DNA from: Acinetobacter lanii
Lineage (GTDB): Bacteria > Pseudomonadota > Gammaproteobacteria > Pseudomonadales > Moraxellaceae
Reading direction: 5' to 3'
DNA length: 64,000 nt
Assembly: GCF_011578285.1 (NCBI RefSeq)
Contig: NZ_CP049916.1
Span: forward strand, 1,612,001 to 1,676,000
In this document: one piece after another, positions 55,410 to 64,000 of the stretch
How the letters are laid out: each line of letters begins with the position of its first letter
Position numbering within the stretch: position 1 is the first letter of the stretch
Program-made: the position numbers and the translations under genes
Notes under the pieces: model-generated
The model's database searches: none
Told to the model about the DNA's origin: nothing
Seen by the model: the letters and a program-made list of their open reading frames with translations, nothing else

Positions 55410-56691
55410 TGTGGTTCTAGGATTTTAGACCACGCCTATAAGTGATAATCTACTCCCCAATAAGCATGGGAAATGCTTGTTTTTGGAGTCAACCATGACA
55501 CGAAGAAAACGTCGTAATCATTCAGCAGAGTTTAAAGTTAAAGTTGCTCTCGCAGCAATTAAAGGCGACCACACACTCGCTGAACTTTCTACTCAATTCG
55601 ATTTACATCAAAACCAAATCATCGATTGGAAAAATCAACTGCTTGAGCAATCAGTCAATATTTTTTCACGACCAACAGCACAACAAGAACCAGAGATTGA
55701 CCTCAAAGCTCTACATGCCAAGATAGGACATCAGGCATTGCAAATTGATTTTTTAGAAGGTGCGCTCAGAAAAATAGGGCAGCTGAGCGGCAAAAAATGA
55801 TCGATAAGACCCATCAACTTTCGGTACGACAACAATCGCAATTGATTCAAATCAATCGCAGTACGTTGTATTACAAGCCCAAAGAGATTTCATCAACTGA
55901 TTTGAGTTGGATGCGTCTAATCGATGAAATTCATCTCGACTACCCATTTATGGGCAGTCGAATGATACGAGATATGCTACAGCGTCAAGGACATCAAATA
56001 GGTCGGCGTAAAGTCCGACGTTTAATGCGCTTGATGGGAATACATGCCTTGTATCCAAAACCCAATACCAGTAAGCCTAATCTTGCACACCGTATTTTCC
56101 CATATCTGTTGAAAAACATGGTCATCGATCACTCTAATCAAGTCTGGTGTACAGATATCACGTACATTCCTATGGCTAAAGGCTTTGTCTATCTGTGTGC
56201 AATTATAGATTGGCATAGTCGTAAAGTACTGGCTCATCGAGTATCGATCAGTATGGAAACAGACTTTTGCATAGATGCGTTGCAAGAAGCAATTGTGAAA
56301 TATGGTTGTCCAGAGGTGTTTAATACAGACCAAGGCAGTCAATTCACAAGCGAGGCATTTTTGAATGAGTTAAAATTGCGAAATATCCGTATCAGTATGG
56401 ATGGGAAAGGACGATGGATGGATAATGTGATGATTGAGCGTTTATGGCGCAGCGTGAAGCATGAGGAAGTCTATTTGAAGGCTTACGATACGGTTAAACA
56501 AGCGAAACAATCACTTGCTGAATATTTGGATTTTTATAACATGATACGTCCTCATTCAAGTTTGAATAAGGCAACACCGGATGAATTTTATGATGAACAT
56601 TTACTAAAAGTAATGGCAGCATAATTTAAATATTTAGAGCGGATTTATCACTTATAAAACTGAATTGAGTGGTCTAATTAACGGAACCACA
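55410..56691 (+). mobile_element. IS3-family insertion sequence between the PAAR-like gene and rhs
   Basis: 1282 bp between imperfect inverted repeats. The left end is TGTGGTTCTAGGATTTTAGA, and the complement of the right end is TGTGGTTCCGTTAATTAGAC; both carry ATAAGTGATAA further in. No clear target duplication is visible. The element is unrelated to the IS3-family copy at 5695, judging by its ends and transposase. Its insertion splits the vgrG-DUF2169-PAAR-rhs operon. Confidence 0.87.
55495..56624 (+). CDS. IS3-family transposase OrfA/OrfB
   Basis: OrfA (55495-55800, 101 residues, TTGGAG upstream) has MTRRKRRNHSAEFKVKVALA and a helix with DFLEGALRKIGQL. OrfB (55797-56624, 275 residues) overlaps by ATGA and has the DDE core: QVWCTDITYIPM, VFNTDQGSQFTS and the Glu in MDNVMIERLWRSVKHEE. 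A run of six A before TGA allows a -1 slip to fuse the frames. It is intact by inspection. Confidence 0.9.
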
Positions 56692-56740
56692 TTATAAATA
56701 AGTACTAAAACATAAAAAAATATTATTAGGAGTTTCATTT

Positions 56741-59700
56741 ATGCCTTTACCCCTTATCCCCATTGGACTTGGTGTAGCCCGTATCGCTGTTGGTGGTTAT
56801 AGAATTGTTAAAGGCATTAAAACTGCTAAGCAAATCGCAGATGCGAAAAAAGCTGCCGATTTAGCAAAAAAAGCGGCTGAAGCAAAGAAAAGAGCTGATC
56901 AAGCAAGAAAAGCGGCTGAAGCAAAAAGAAAAGCTGAACAAGCAAAAAATACGGGTACCCAAGTTAAAGGTCAGAAGAAAAAAAAGAAAGATGATAAATG
57001 TGATAAAAAGAAAAAAAAAGGTAGTCCAGTTGATAGTGTAACTGGATGTAAGGTTTTAGATGGTTCAATAGACTTAGATTTTAGCCTAAACTCGGCATTT
57101 CCTTTGGTTTGGAAACGAACATATTCAAGCCAAAGTGATATTGGGACATCACAAAATCCATATACTTGGTTTGGTCAAGGATGGGACTGTCCCTTTGTAG
57201 CCCAAATTAAAGTATTCACTTTTCAAAAGAAGATAGAATTAATATTACCCATGGGTAATATTGTGGAGATTCCTTTCTTAGAAGAAGGTTCAACCTATTA
57301 TTGCTTACAAGATAATTTGACATTGATCCGTGAAGAAACAGGGAGTGAATTTCCACATTCTACCTATCGTTTTAAAATTGCGTTGGGTACATTAGCATCA
57401 GCATCAACGTTTTATGAATTTTATCATCAAGTTGATCATAAGACATCTAAGCCCGAATATTTAATTTTATGTACAGGGACACAAGATTTATACGGTAATC
57501 GAATTCAATTTGAATATTTACACCAAGATCATGCCAGACAAAATTATCCGAGTCATATTATTGATAGTATCAATCAGGTGCTTTCTCTTGAGTTTGTCGA
57601 GATAAACAAGCAAATTCGTTTAACAGAAATTCGACATCTAAAAAACATAAATCATATACGAGAGCATTCGCCTGAAAAAACAACTCATTTAACTTTAGAC
57701 GACATTTTAATTTTGGCTGAAAAAGAAGCCAATCGTCAATTTGTGAGTCTAGATGATGTGCTCAATATTAAAACCTTAGTACGATATGGGTATTCAGATG
57801 AAGCTGATTTAGTACAAGTCTACACAGATAATAGTCCTGTAGAAGCGAACCAACCTTCAGATTATCGCTTAAAATTGGTACGTCAATTTGAGTGGAACAG
57901 CCATATCATGGTCGCTCATCATATTGTAGAGGGTCTAAGTAGTCACTATGAATATGATGAATACACAACCCAAGGAAAGGTGATTCGCCATTGGATCAGT
58001 AACGGGGAAGAGTTTATTTTTCAATATCATGATGGGTACACGGATGTTATATCAGCACCGAATAGTGCCATTGAAAAAATAGAACGTTTTTATTTTGATA
58101 AATATGACTATTTACTTCAGTATATCGATGGAAATGGTTCTTCCGAATTTTATGAATACAATGAAAATCAACAACTCATCAAAAAAATTAATGCAGAGGG
58201 CGGAATTACACAGTATCAATATAATGGTGCTGAACTAACAAAAATTCGTAGTCTGATTCAATATGATGCCGTAACTCATTTGCCTATATGGCGAGAAATC
58301 AGCTTAACTTGGACTGAAGGTCGATTGACTACAGTGACTGACCCTTTAGGCAATAGCGAAACCACAGCTTATGATTTTGCCGGTCAACCTTTAGTCATCA
58401 CTGATGCTTTGGGCCATCAAACTCATATCAAATACACACCCACAGGTATGGCATATCAGCTGACAGATGCTAAAGGCGGTCAGAAGCGCATGTTGTGGGA
58501 CAAATTCGGTAACCTACAAAAGTATCAAGACTGTAGTGGTAAAACGACCAATTATCATTATGACCGTTATGGCCGACTCACTGCTGTTCAGAATGCATTA
58601 GGGCTTGAAACCCGTTTTAAATATTATGCACACCAGCAGCAACCGAGTGAAATTCACTACCCAGACGGAACGATTGAACAGTTTAAATACGATGCTTTAG
58701 AACGATTAATTGAGTATCGAGACGCCTTAGGCCGAACGACAACCTATCAATACAGTGTGGATAGCTTACCGACTCAACGTACTGACCCAGCCAATGGAAC
58801 AGTGACCTATCACTATGACCAGCTCAGAAGGTTTGTCGGTTTAACCAATGAAAATGGACAGACCTGGACACTTGAATATGATGCGAATGATCAAGTGATT
58901 GCGGAGACCACTTTTGATGGGGTGCGTACGGAATATGAATATAGTGCTGCGGGGCATCTGATCAAGCATCGTCAACTGACTGAAAACAAAGAAATCCGAT
59001 ACAGTACCGTTTTTAAACGCGATTTATTAGGGCAATTAATTGAACAATATATCGTTGATCATCATGACTTAACGGAGAAAAAAAGAACACGCTATGAGTA
59101 CGATCTTGCTGGGCAATTGATACAAGCGCGTAATGCTGACAGCCATGTCAAACTGAGCTATGACGCCATAGGTCAACTCAATAAAGAACAACTCATTGCC
59201 CATTGGTTCAACGAGGCAACACAAGAACATACACAGCGTACCCATACGTTGACACATTTGTATGACGAATTGGGCAACCGAATAGAAACGACATTGCCCG
59301 ATGGGCGTAAGCTCAAGACCATGTATTATGGGTCTGGTCATGCGTGGCATTATGCCTTAGAGGATAGCGAAGGCATCCATGAGATCAGCAGTTTAAAACG
59401 TGATGATTTACATCAAGAAATCGAACGAACTCAAGGGCAACTACATAGCCAATTTAAACTTGATCGAATGGGACGACTCACTGAGCAAAGTGTGGCATGG
59501 GAGCAGGATCCATCTCAAAAACGTTTAGAGCGCTTATATGACTATGATCAAGCAGGTCAGCTTAAAGAGATTTTAGACAAAAGGTACTTATATTCAACAT
59601 CTCGTACCCAACAAGGAAACAACCTTGTTGGTGGATCTACCGCTTCATGGCAACGTAAACAAAGCTATCAATACGATGTTTTGTCACGGTTAACAGGAAG

Positions 59701-61390
59701 TGAACTGTCCACACAAGGTCAAAGTGAGAATTTCATTCAGATACGAGAGCAATTTGCTTTTGACCCTGCGAGTAACATCTTACCAATAGCCTCTACAGCA
59801 GAAAATAAACAATCTAAAATTTTAGATAACCGTGTGAAGCATCTTGAGCAAGCCCATCAAACTGTGAACTATGAGTATGATGATTTAGGGCGTGTGATAC
59901 AAAAACGTATTCACATCAAAGATAAGAATGCCTTTGGACATATCCACCAACAACTCAGTGGCAATCATTTACTCAATCAATTTACGACACGACAAATAGA
60001 TTTGGAGTGGGATGAACAGAATCAGCTTAAAGCCTCAACCTCGATGAAGCCCGATGGAAGAGGTGGGCAAGAGATTATACAAACACAGTACTGTTATGAT
60101 CCATTTGGTCGAAGGATAGCGAACCAGAGTCAAACCTATAAAAAAGAAATCATTACGCAGCAAATTCAAGCCAAAATACAGCACGAAAAAGCTGACTCAC
60201 AAAACTCAGAACCAACAGCGAACCATCAACTGGGTTCATCCATGAACTTAAGTTTGGGGGGATCTACACACTCAGCTATATCTACGCATTTTAATACCAA
60301 TCGATCTAAGATTATTCGACCTGCCAAAACGATACAAACTGAATCCACACAGTTGATTCAAAAACAAGCGGTATGGAATGTTTGGGATGGTAACCGAATA
60401 CTACAAGATCACAATGGTAAGCATGTATTCACCACGGTGTATGAAACGGATAGTTTTATTCCATTGGCACGTCTCGTTTGGTTAGATGATCAGCTGACAA
60501 ATGCAGCGAATGACGAAGCACCATCAACAGCCAGTATAGAAAAACTGAATCAACTCAAACAAATTGCACTGCAAAATATTGGAGAACTTAAAGGTTTAGA
60601 TTTAAATCAAACTGAAATAGAACAAGCCAGTAACGACGAACTTCCGAAACCTAAACACAATCAACATCAAGTGTATTGGTATCAAAATGATCATTTGGGA
60701 ACTCCACGAGAGTTAACTCAGCATAATGGTGAGATTGCATGGGAGGCGGTGTATCAGGCATGGGGCAATACAGTTACCGTTGAGTGGCAAGAGGTTATAC
60801 AAGCTCAAGAGATAAATCCAATTCAACTGGATGCAGTAGAGCAAAGTTATTTACTGCAGCCACATCGTTTTCAAGGGCAAATCTACGACAACGAAACAGG
60901 TTTACATTATAACCGTTTCCGCTACTATGACCCTGATGCTGGGCGGTTTATCAGCCATGACCCGATTGGTTTGTTGGGTGGTGACAATCAGTTTCAGTAT
61001 GCGCCGAATCCTGTTGAATGGGTAGATCCTTATGGATTAGCATGTTGTGAAAGTCTGACAGATGTAGATTGGACAAGTCATGGAAACAAACATGTACCAG
61101 CTAATATAAAATGGGATAAAGTTGTTGAGTCAACTAAAAAAGGTCCGGCTAAATATAAGCCTAATACTAATATTCAAGCCTTGGAAAGAGGAGTTTGGGC
61201 TTCTGGTATTGAGATTAATACACCTGGAAGTAAAAACTCTAAATGGAAAATTATGGATTTAGGAGAAATTATTGGTGCAAGTGAAGGTAAAGAAACTACA
61301 TATATGAGAGTTGAATGTTCACAAGGTGTTATTCATGGTCATCCTATTTCAAAATCAGAATTTAATAAACTATTGAAGAGAAAAAAATAA
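56741..61390 (+). CDS. rhs: Rhs effector with C-terminal toxin
   Basis: 1549 residues; AGGAG precedes the ATG. A hydrophobic start (LPLIPIGLGVARIAVGGYRI) is followed by a Lys/Ala-rich stretch to about residue 95, then the Rhs/YD-repeat shell (SVTGCKVLDGSIDLDFSLNS onwards). The core end has RFQGQIYDNETGLHYN, then DPIGLLGG (D1407) and DPYGL (D1429), the aspartyl self-cleavage pair. The last about 115 residues are the toxin: SHGNKHVPANIKWDKVVEST, ALERGVWASG and RVECSQGVIHGHPISKSEF. This resembles ends I recall as polymorphic toxin type 35. It is delivered by the VgrG/PAAR proteins upstream. Confidence 0.92.
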   Translation: MPLPLIPIGLGVARIAVGGYRIVKGIKTAKQIADAKKAADLAKKAAEAKKRADQARKAAEAKRKAEQAKNTGTQVKGQKKKKKDDKCDKKKKKGSPVDSVTGCKVLDGSIDLDFSLNSAFPLVWKRTYSSQSDIGTSQNPYTWFGQGWDCPFVAQIKVFTFQKKIELILPMGNIVEIPFLEEGSTYYCLQDNLTLIREETGSEFPHSTYRFKIALGTLASASTFYEFYHQVDHKTSKPEYLILCTGTQDLYGNRIQFEYLHQDHARQNYPSHIIDSINQVLSLEFVEINKQIRLTEIRHLKNINHIREHSPEKTTHLTLDDILILAEKEANRQFVSLDDVLNIKTLVRYGYSDEADLVQVYTDNSPVEANQPSDYRLKLVRQFEWNSHIMVAHHIVEGLSSHYEYDEYTTQGKVIRHWISNGEEFIFQYHDGYTDVISAPNSAIEKIERFYFDKYDYLLQYIDGNGSSEFYEYNENQQLIKKINAEGGITQYQYNGAELTKIRSLIQYDAVTHLPIWREISLTWTEGRLTTVTDPLGNSETTAYDFAGQPLVITDALGHQTHIKYTPTGMAYQLTDAKGGQKRMLWDKFGNLQKYQDCSGKTTNYHYDRYGRLTAVQNALGLETRFKYYAHQQQPSEIHYPDGTIEQFKYDALERLIEYRDALGRTTTYQYSVDSLPTQRTDPANGTVTYHYDQLRRFVGLTNENGQTWTLEYDANDQVIAETTFDGVRTEYEYSAAGHLIKHRQLTENKEIRYSTVFKRDLLGQLIEQYIVDHHDLTEKKRTRYEYDLAGQLIQARNADSHVKLSYDAIGQLNKEQLIAHWFNEATQEHTQRTHTLTHLYDELGNRIETTLPDGRKLKTMYYGSGHAWHYALEDSEGIHEISSLKRDDLHQEIERTQGQLHSQFKLDRMGRLTEQSVAWEQDPSQKRLERLYDYDQAGQLKEILDKRYLYSTSRTQQGNNLVGGSTASWQRKQSYQYDVLSRLTGSELSTQGQSENFIQIREQFAFDPASNILPIASTAENKQSKILDNRVKHLEQAHQTVNYEYDDLGRVIQKRIHIKDKNAFGHIHQQLSGNHLLNQFTTRQIDLEWDEQNQLKASTSMKPDGRGGQEIIQTQYCYDPFGRRIANQSQTYKKEIITQQIQAKIQHEKADSQNSEPTANHQLGSSMNLSLGGSTHSAISTHFNTNRSKIIRPAKTIQTESTQLIQKQAVWNVWDGNRILQDHNGKHVFTTVYETDSFIPLARLVWLDDQLTNAANDEAPSTASIEKLNQLKQIALQNIGELKGLDLNQTEIEQASNDELPKPKHNQHQVYWYQNDHLGTPRELTQHNGEIAWEAVYQAWGNTVTVEWQEVIQAQEINPIQLDAVEQSYLLQPHRFQGQIYDNETGLHYNRFRYYDPDAGRFISHDPIGLLGGDNQFQYAPNPVEWVDPYGLACCESLTDVDWTSHGNKHVPANIKWDKVVESTKKGPAKYKPNTNIQALERGVWASGIEINTPGSKNSKWKIMDLGEIIGASEGKETTYMRVECSQGVIHGHPISKSEFNKLLKRKK

Positions 61391-61391
61391 A

Positions 61392-61715
61392 ATGTTAGAT
61401 AAAATTAATATCAAAGATGGCATAATTACATGTGATAATATTTCATGGTTAAAAGATAATAACCAAGCAAAATCCAATATTGATTTTTTAACTGAGGACT
61501 TACTTCAAATTTCATTTTATAAAAATGAATATATTATTGATGTAGGTTGGTATCCATCAGGTAGAGTAAAAGGTAGTTTTATTATACTGCTAATAAATAA
61601 TGAAAACTGGTCCAAGCCTTTTTTTAAGGCTAAAACTCGAAATATAAATGAAGTATATAAATATATAGAAATTTGTATAAAAATAATTGATAAAAAATTA
61701 CACCTAGAGAACTGA
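61392..61715 (+). CDS. Putative immunity protein of the Rhs effector
   Basis: 107 residues starting 1 bp after the rhs stop. Contains DVGWYPSGRVKGSFIILLIN and ends NEVYKYIEICIKIIDKKLHL; no signal or membrane helix. Position and strong AT bias mark it as the cognate antitoxin of the toxin end. The family is not recognised. Confidence 0.7.
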   Translation: MLDKINIKDGIITCDNISWLKDNNQAKSNIDFLTEDLLQISFYKNEYIIDVGWYPSGRVKGSFIILLINNENWSKPFFKAKTRNINEVYKYIEICIKIIDKKLHLEN

Positions 61716-61830
61716 ATTCGAAGTCTGGAAATATTTATTGGAAAGTGCTTTATTGGATAAAGAAGTATAGGGAATGCGCATGGATAAGAAAACAACGTTT
61801 TCCATGTAGTAAGACGAAGGCTAAGCCTGA

Positions 61831-62444
61831 GTGGTTACAGTTGAAGGGCTAGAGGTAGCTCAAGAAATAAATCCAATTCACTTGAATGCTACTGAGCAAA
61901 GCTATTTACTTCAACCGCATCGTTTTCAGGGGCAGATTTATGATGTTGAGACAGGTTTACACTATAACCGTTTTCGTTATTATGACCCTGATGCAGGGCG
62001 ATTTATTAGTCATGATCCGATTGGATTAGCAGGAGGTGATAATCATTTTCAGTACGTGCCGAATCCTGTTGAGTGGACTGACCCGTGGGGATTGAAAAGC
62101 AGAGCTAAAAATAGGGGTTCATTAGATTGGAATAGTGTCAAAAGTCGTGGAGAAAGCCGACATGATCATATTATGAATGGTCATTTTAAAGTCAATCCTG
62201 AAAACATACTCAAACTTTATTTAATAAAAACCCTAAGAGTATTATTAATAAATTTTGGAAAAAAAGAATGAAAATTAAGCCTTGTCCTGATAATAAGGCT
62301 GAGCCAGGTGATAGAGATGAATATACGATCGAAACCAATAAAATAATTGGTTATGATAGAGATACTGGTGAACAATTGAGTAAATTATTCATAGTTGTTG
62401 AAAGAAATACTAATAAACTTGTTACAGCGTTTCCAATTAAATAG
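61831..62444 (+). pseudogene. Orphan Rhs tip with frameshifted toxin
   Basis: It starts like residues about 1345 onward of the full rhs gene (VEGLEVAQEINPI, YLLQPHRFQGQIYD, DPIGLAGGDNHF, NPVEWTDPWGL). The toxin reads SRHDHIMNGHFKVNPEN and is then shifted: the natural continuation is in another frame, HTQTLFNKNPKSIINKFWKK, on to DRDTGEQLSKLFIVVERNTN and TAFPIK before TAG at 62442. One missing A in the run at 62201-62204 explains it. The ORF ending at 62271 is the shifted product. Confidence 0.78.
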
Positions 62445-62454
62445 TGAGAAAAAT

Positions 62455-62700
62455 ATGAGTTTTTGGTATATGGTGTGTCCGAAATGTTATGGTCAGGGGC
62501 GTCTAGTTCTTACCGTTGATGAAACAAAAAATATCCCTTTTTTAAATTGTGATGAATGCGAAGCATCTTGGTATTCAGTATTAAGTATACAATCAGAACC
62601 TCCATTTTTAGGATATAAAATTAAAAATCATATTGCATCTCTAAGTGAAATCGAAAAATTTGGCTGGCATAAATTGGCTCTTCATGAATATAAAAAATGA
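62455..62700 (+). CDS. Putative zinc-ribbon-like immunity protein of the orphan tip
   Basis: 81 residues from the ATG at 62455, 10 bp after the restored toxin frame ends. Two Cys pairs, CPKCYGQG and CDECEASW, are spaced like a zinc ribbon. The rest is PPFLGYKIKNHIASLSEIEK. Its place directly behind the toxin suggests immunity. An earlier in-frame start at 62395 lies within the toxin and is unlikely. Confidence 0.6.
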   Translation: MSFWYMVCPKCYGQGRLVLTVDETKNIPFLNCDECEASWYSVLSIQSEPPFLGYKIKNHIASLSEIEKFGWHKLALHEYKK

Positions 62701-62802
62701 TTTAAGGGAATTCTTAGGATAGTACCTTAGTTGAACCTATTAACATAACATTCTCAATATGTTTGATTTTTAATTTAAAGATTGTAAGAAGGGATAATTA
62801 TT

Positions 62803-64000
62803 GTAAGCGTCCGCTGAATCCCATGCCTATTTTTTAATTTTGGTCGGATTTCCAGCGGTGTGGCAGTAATTCTTCTATTTGGGTGACTTTATGCGTCGGC
62901 AGCCTTTTCAGCACATCACTTAAATAGGCATACGGATCCAGTCCATTCAGCTTTGCTGACTGGATTAAAGTCATGATATTGGCAGCTCGTTGGCCGCTGC
63001 GCAGCGAGCCAGCAAACAGCCAGTTCTTACGTCCCAACGCCCAGGGGCGCATCTGATTTTCAATCCAGTTATTATCTATAGGCAAATTGCCATCATCCAG
63101 ATAGCGGCAGAGTGCCTGCCAACGTTTTAGGCTGTAATTGATCGCCTTGGCAGTTGGAGAACTCGATGGCACCGCCAGATAATGTTGGCTGAGCCATTCA
63201 TACAGTTGTTGCATCACCGTTTGGCTATGCTGTTGCCGGTATTCGCGGCGATGTTCTGCTGTACCATCGGTCTTTTTCCTGAGTTCTGCTTCTATGGCAT
63301 ACAGTTTCTGAATCAGCACTAATGCCTGTTCAGCGATCTGACTTTTCCCGGTCACATACAGTTCATGGAATTTACGACGTGCATGTGCCATGCAGCCCAC
63401 CTCAATGACCTGGCCTGATTTAAAGCGTGCTTTATAACCACTGTAATCATCACAGACCAGATGACCCTGCCAGCCATTCAGGAACGCTTCAGCATGCTGA
63501 CCTGAACGACTATCCTGAAAGTCATAGATCACTGCCTGAACTGGATTGTACTGTGTAGTGGCATAGGCCCAGACATAACCTTTCTTCGGTTTTTTCTCAT
63601 CATCACCCATCCGCATGATGGTGACCGGCGTTTCATCGGCATGGATCACCCGCTGTTGCAGCACCACCTGTTTTAAGGCATTGGCCAGAGGTTCCAGTTC
63701 CACACCGCAGCGACCAATCCAGTCAGATAAAGTAGATCTGGACAGATCAATGCCCGCCCGCTGATAGATCAGGCGCTGACGGTACAGCGGCAAATGATCG
63801 GCATACTTCGATACCAGCACATGGCTGAGCAATTCAGGTGAAGCAATGCCTTTATCAATCACATAGGCAGGCATCGCTTGCTGAGTCAGAGTGTCGCACT
63901 GATCACAGACCCATTTGCCACGGACATGCTGTTCCTTGTAGAACTGTGCCGGTCTGAAATGCAGTTTTTCACTGATATCTTCGCCGATACGACGTAACTG
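62803..64000 (-). mobile_element. IS66-family element, partial (continues beyond window)
   Basis: The visible end starts GTAAGCGTCCGCTGAATCCC, with the GTAA terminus usual for IS66. The element contains the large TnpC transposase and runs off the right edge, so its full size, other end and target duplication cannot be seen. Confidence 0.85.
62834..64000 (-). CDS. IS66-family transposase TnpC, partial
   Basis: The frame is open from the window edge (QLRRIGEDISEKLHFRPAQF) through a zinc-binding CDQC segment to the stop at 62834. The DDE region has VIHADETPVTI and LVCDDYSGYKARF. CMAHARRKFHE and the C-terminal NNWIENQMRPWALGRKNWLF with ANIMTLIQSAKLNGLDPYAY are the IS66 hallmark blocks. The N-terminus is outside the window. 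Confidence 0.93.
   Translation of the reverse strand, partial: QLRRIGEDISEKLHFRPAQFYKEQHVRGKWVCDQCDTLTQQAMPAYVIDKGIASPELLSHVLVSKYADHLPLYRQRLIYQRAGIDLSRSTLSDWIGRCGVELEPLANALKQVVLQQRVIHADETPVTIMRMGDDEKKPKKGYVWAYATTQYNPVQAVIYDFQDSRSGQHAEAFLNGWQGHLVCDDYSGYKARFKSGQVIEVGCMAHARRKFHELYVTGKSQIAEQALVLIQKLYAIEAELRKKTDGTAEHRREYRQQHSQTVMQQLYEWLSQHYLAVPSSSPTAKAINYSLKRWQALCRYLDDGNLPIDNNWIENQMRPWALGRKNWLFAGSLRSGQRAANIMTLIQSAKLNGLDPYAYLSDVLKRLPTHKVTQIEELLPHRWKSDQN

Noticed and set aside
55405..55414. Target duplication for the second IS3-family element
   Set aside because: Flanks (ATGA / TTAT) do not match; only a possible 2-bp AT, too short to claim.

Overview
The window looks like chromosomal DNA of an Acinetobacter-type gammaproteobacterium. 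This is inferred from protein content and codon style (AT-rich, A/T-ending codons), not from a database match. Conserved genes supporting it include tusDCBE, a class II fumarase, sstT, gcvH, a PilU-type ATPase, DAHP synthase and a class III alcohol dehydrogenase. They form a housekeeping block of about 44 kb, flanked on both sides by very AT-rich accessory DNA made of type VI secretion (T6SS) Rhs toxin pieces, immunity genes and insertion sequences (IS).

Left accessory region (1-7573): an array of orphan Rhs C-terminal tips. Each starts at the conserved Rhs core (RFQGQ...DPIGL...DPxGL), carries a different toxin end and is followed by small immunity-like genes. An IS630-family element splits the second tip exactly at a TA dinucleotide. 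Beyond a third, tiny tip fragment lies a 5'-truncated IS5-family element, then an IS3-family element whose far side abuts a 5'-truncated immunity gene. The window from there to 9033 is the sulfur-relay operon tusDCBE on the minus strand.

Core block (7590-51109): a GalE-like epimerase whose YxxxK lysine is Gln; fumC with a possible Fur box; a hicAB toxin-antitoxin pair with palindromic operators on its promoter; a nitroreductase; a marR/MFS pair; DUF805 and nuclease genes; a decayed gene; and an acyl-CoA dehydrogenase / APH-like kinase / histidine phosphatase / SDR operon that resembles 4-hydroxyacid catabolism. Then come a SGNH hydrolase, a UDG-superfamily protein, a ClsC-like cardiolipin synthase, frmA, tyrB, an esterase and a PAS-GGDEF-EAL protein. 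Next is a DAHP synthase gene behind a textbook transcription attenuator with an aromatic leader peptide and a second aromatic-rich ORF. After pilU, gcvH, an AraC regulator and an ABC exporter/MaoC pair comes a divergent locus over a Fur box: DUF4198 on one side and ApbE-DUF2271, PepSY and a flavodoxin reductase on the other. It is probably an iron-regulated flavin-based envelope electron-transfer system. DUF2058, a decayed DUF1275 gene, sstT and a SulP transporter close the block.

Right accessory region (51406-64000): a T6SS vgrG island. It contains VgrG, a DUF2169 adaptor, a DUF4150 PAAR-like tip, an IS3-family element, a full 1549-residue Rhs effector and its immunity gene. A frameshifted orphan tip with a zinc-ribbon-like putative immunity gene follows, and then an IS66-family transposase that runs off the window. 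The strongest candidates for new biology are the tandem aromatic leader ahead of the DAHP synthase, the Rhs tip arrays with unclassified toxins, the Fur-linked flavin electron-transfer locus, and the GalE-like protein lacking its catalytic lysine.
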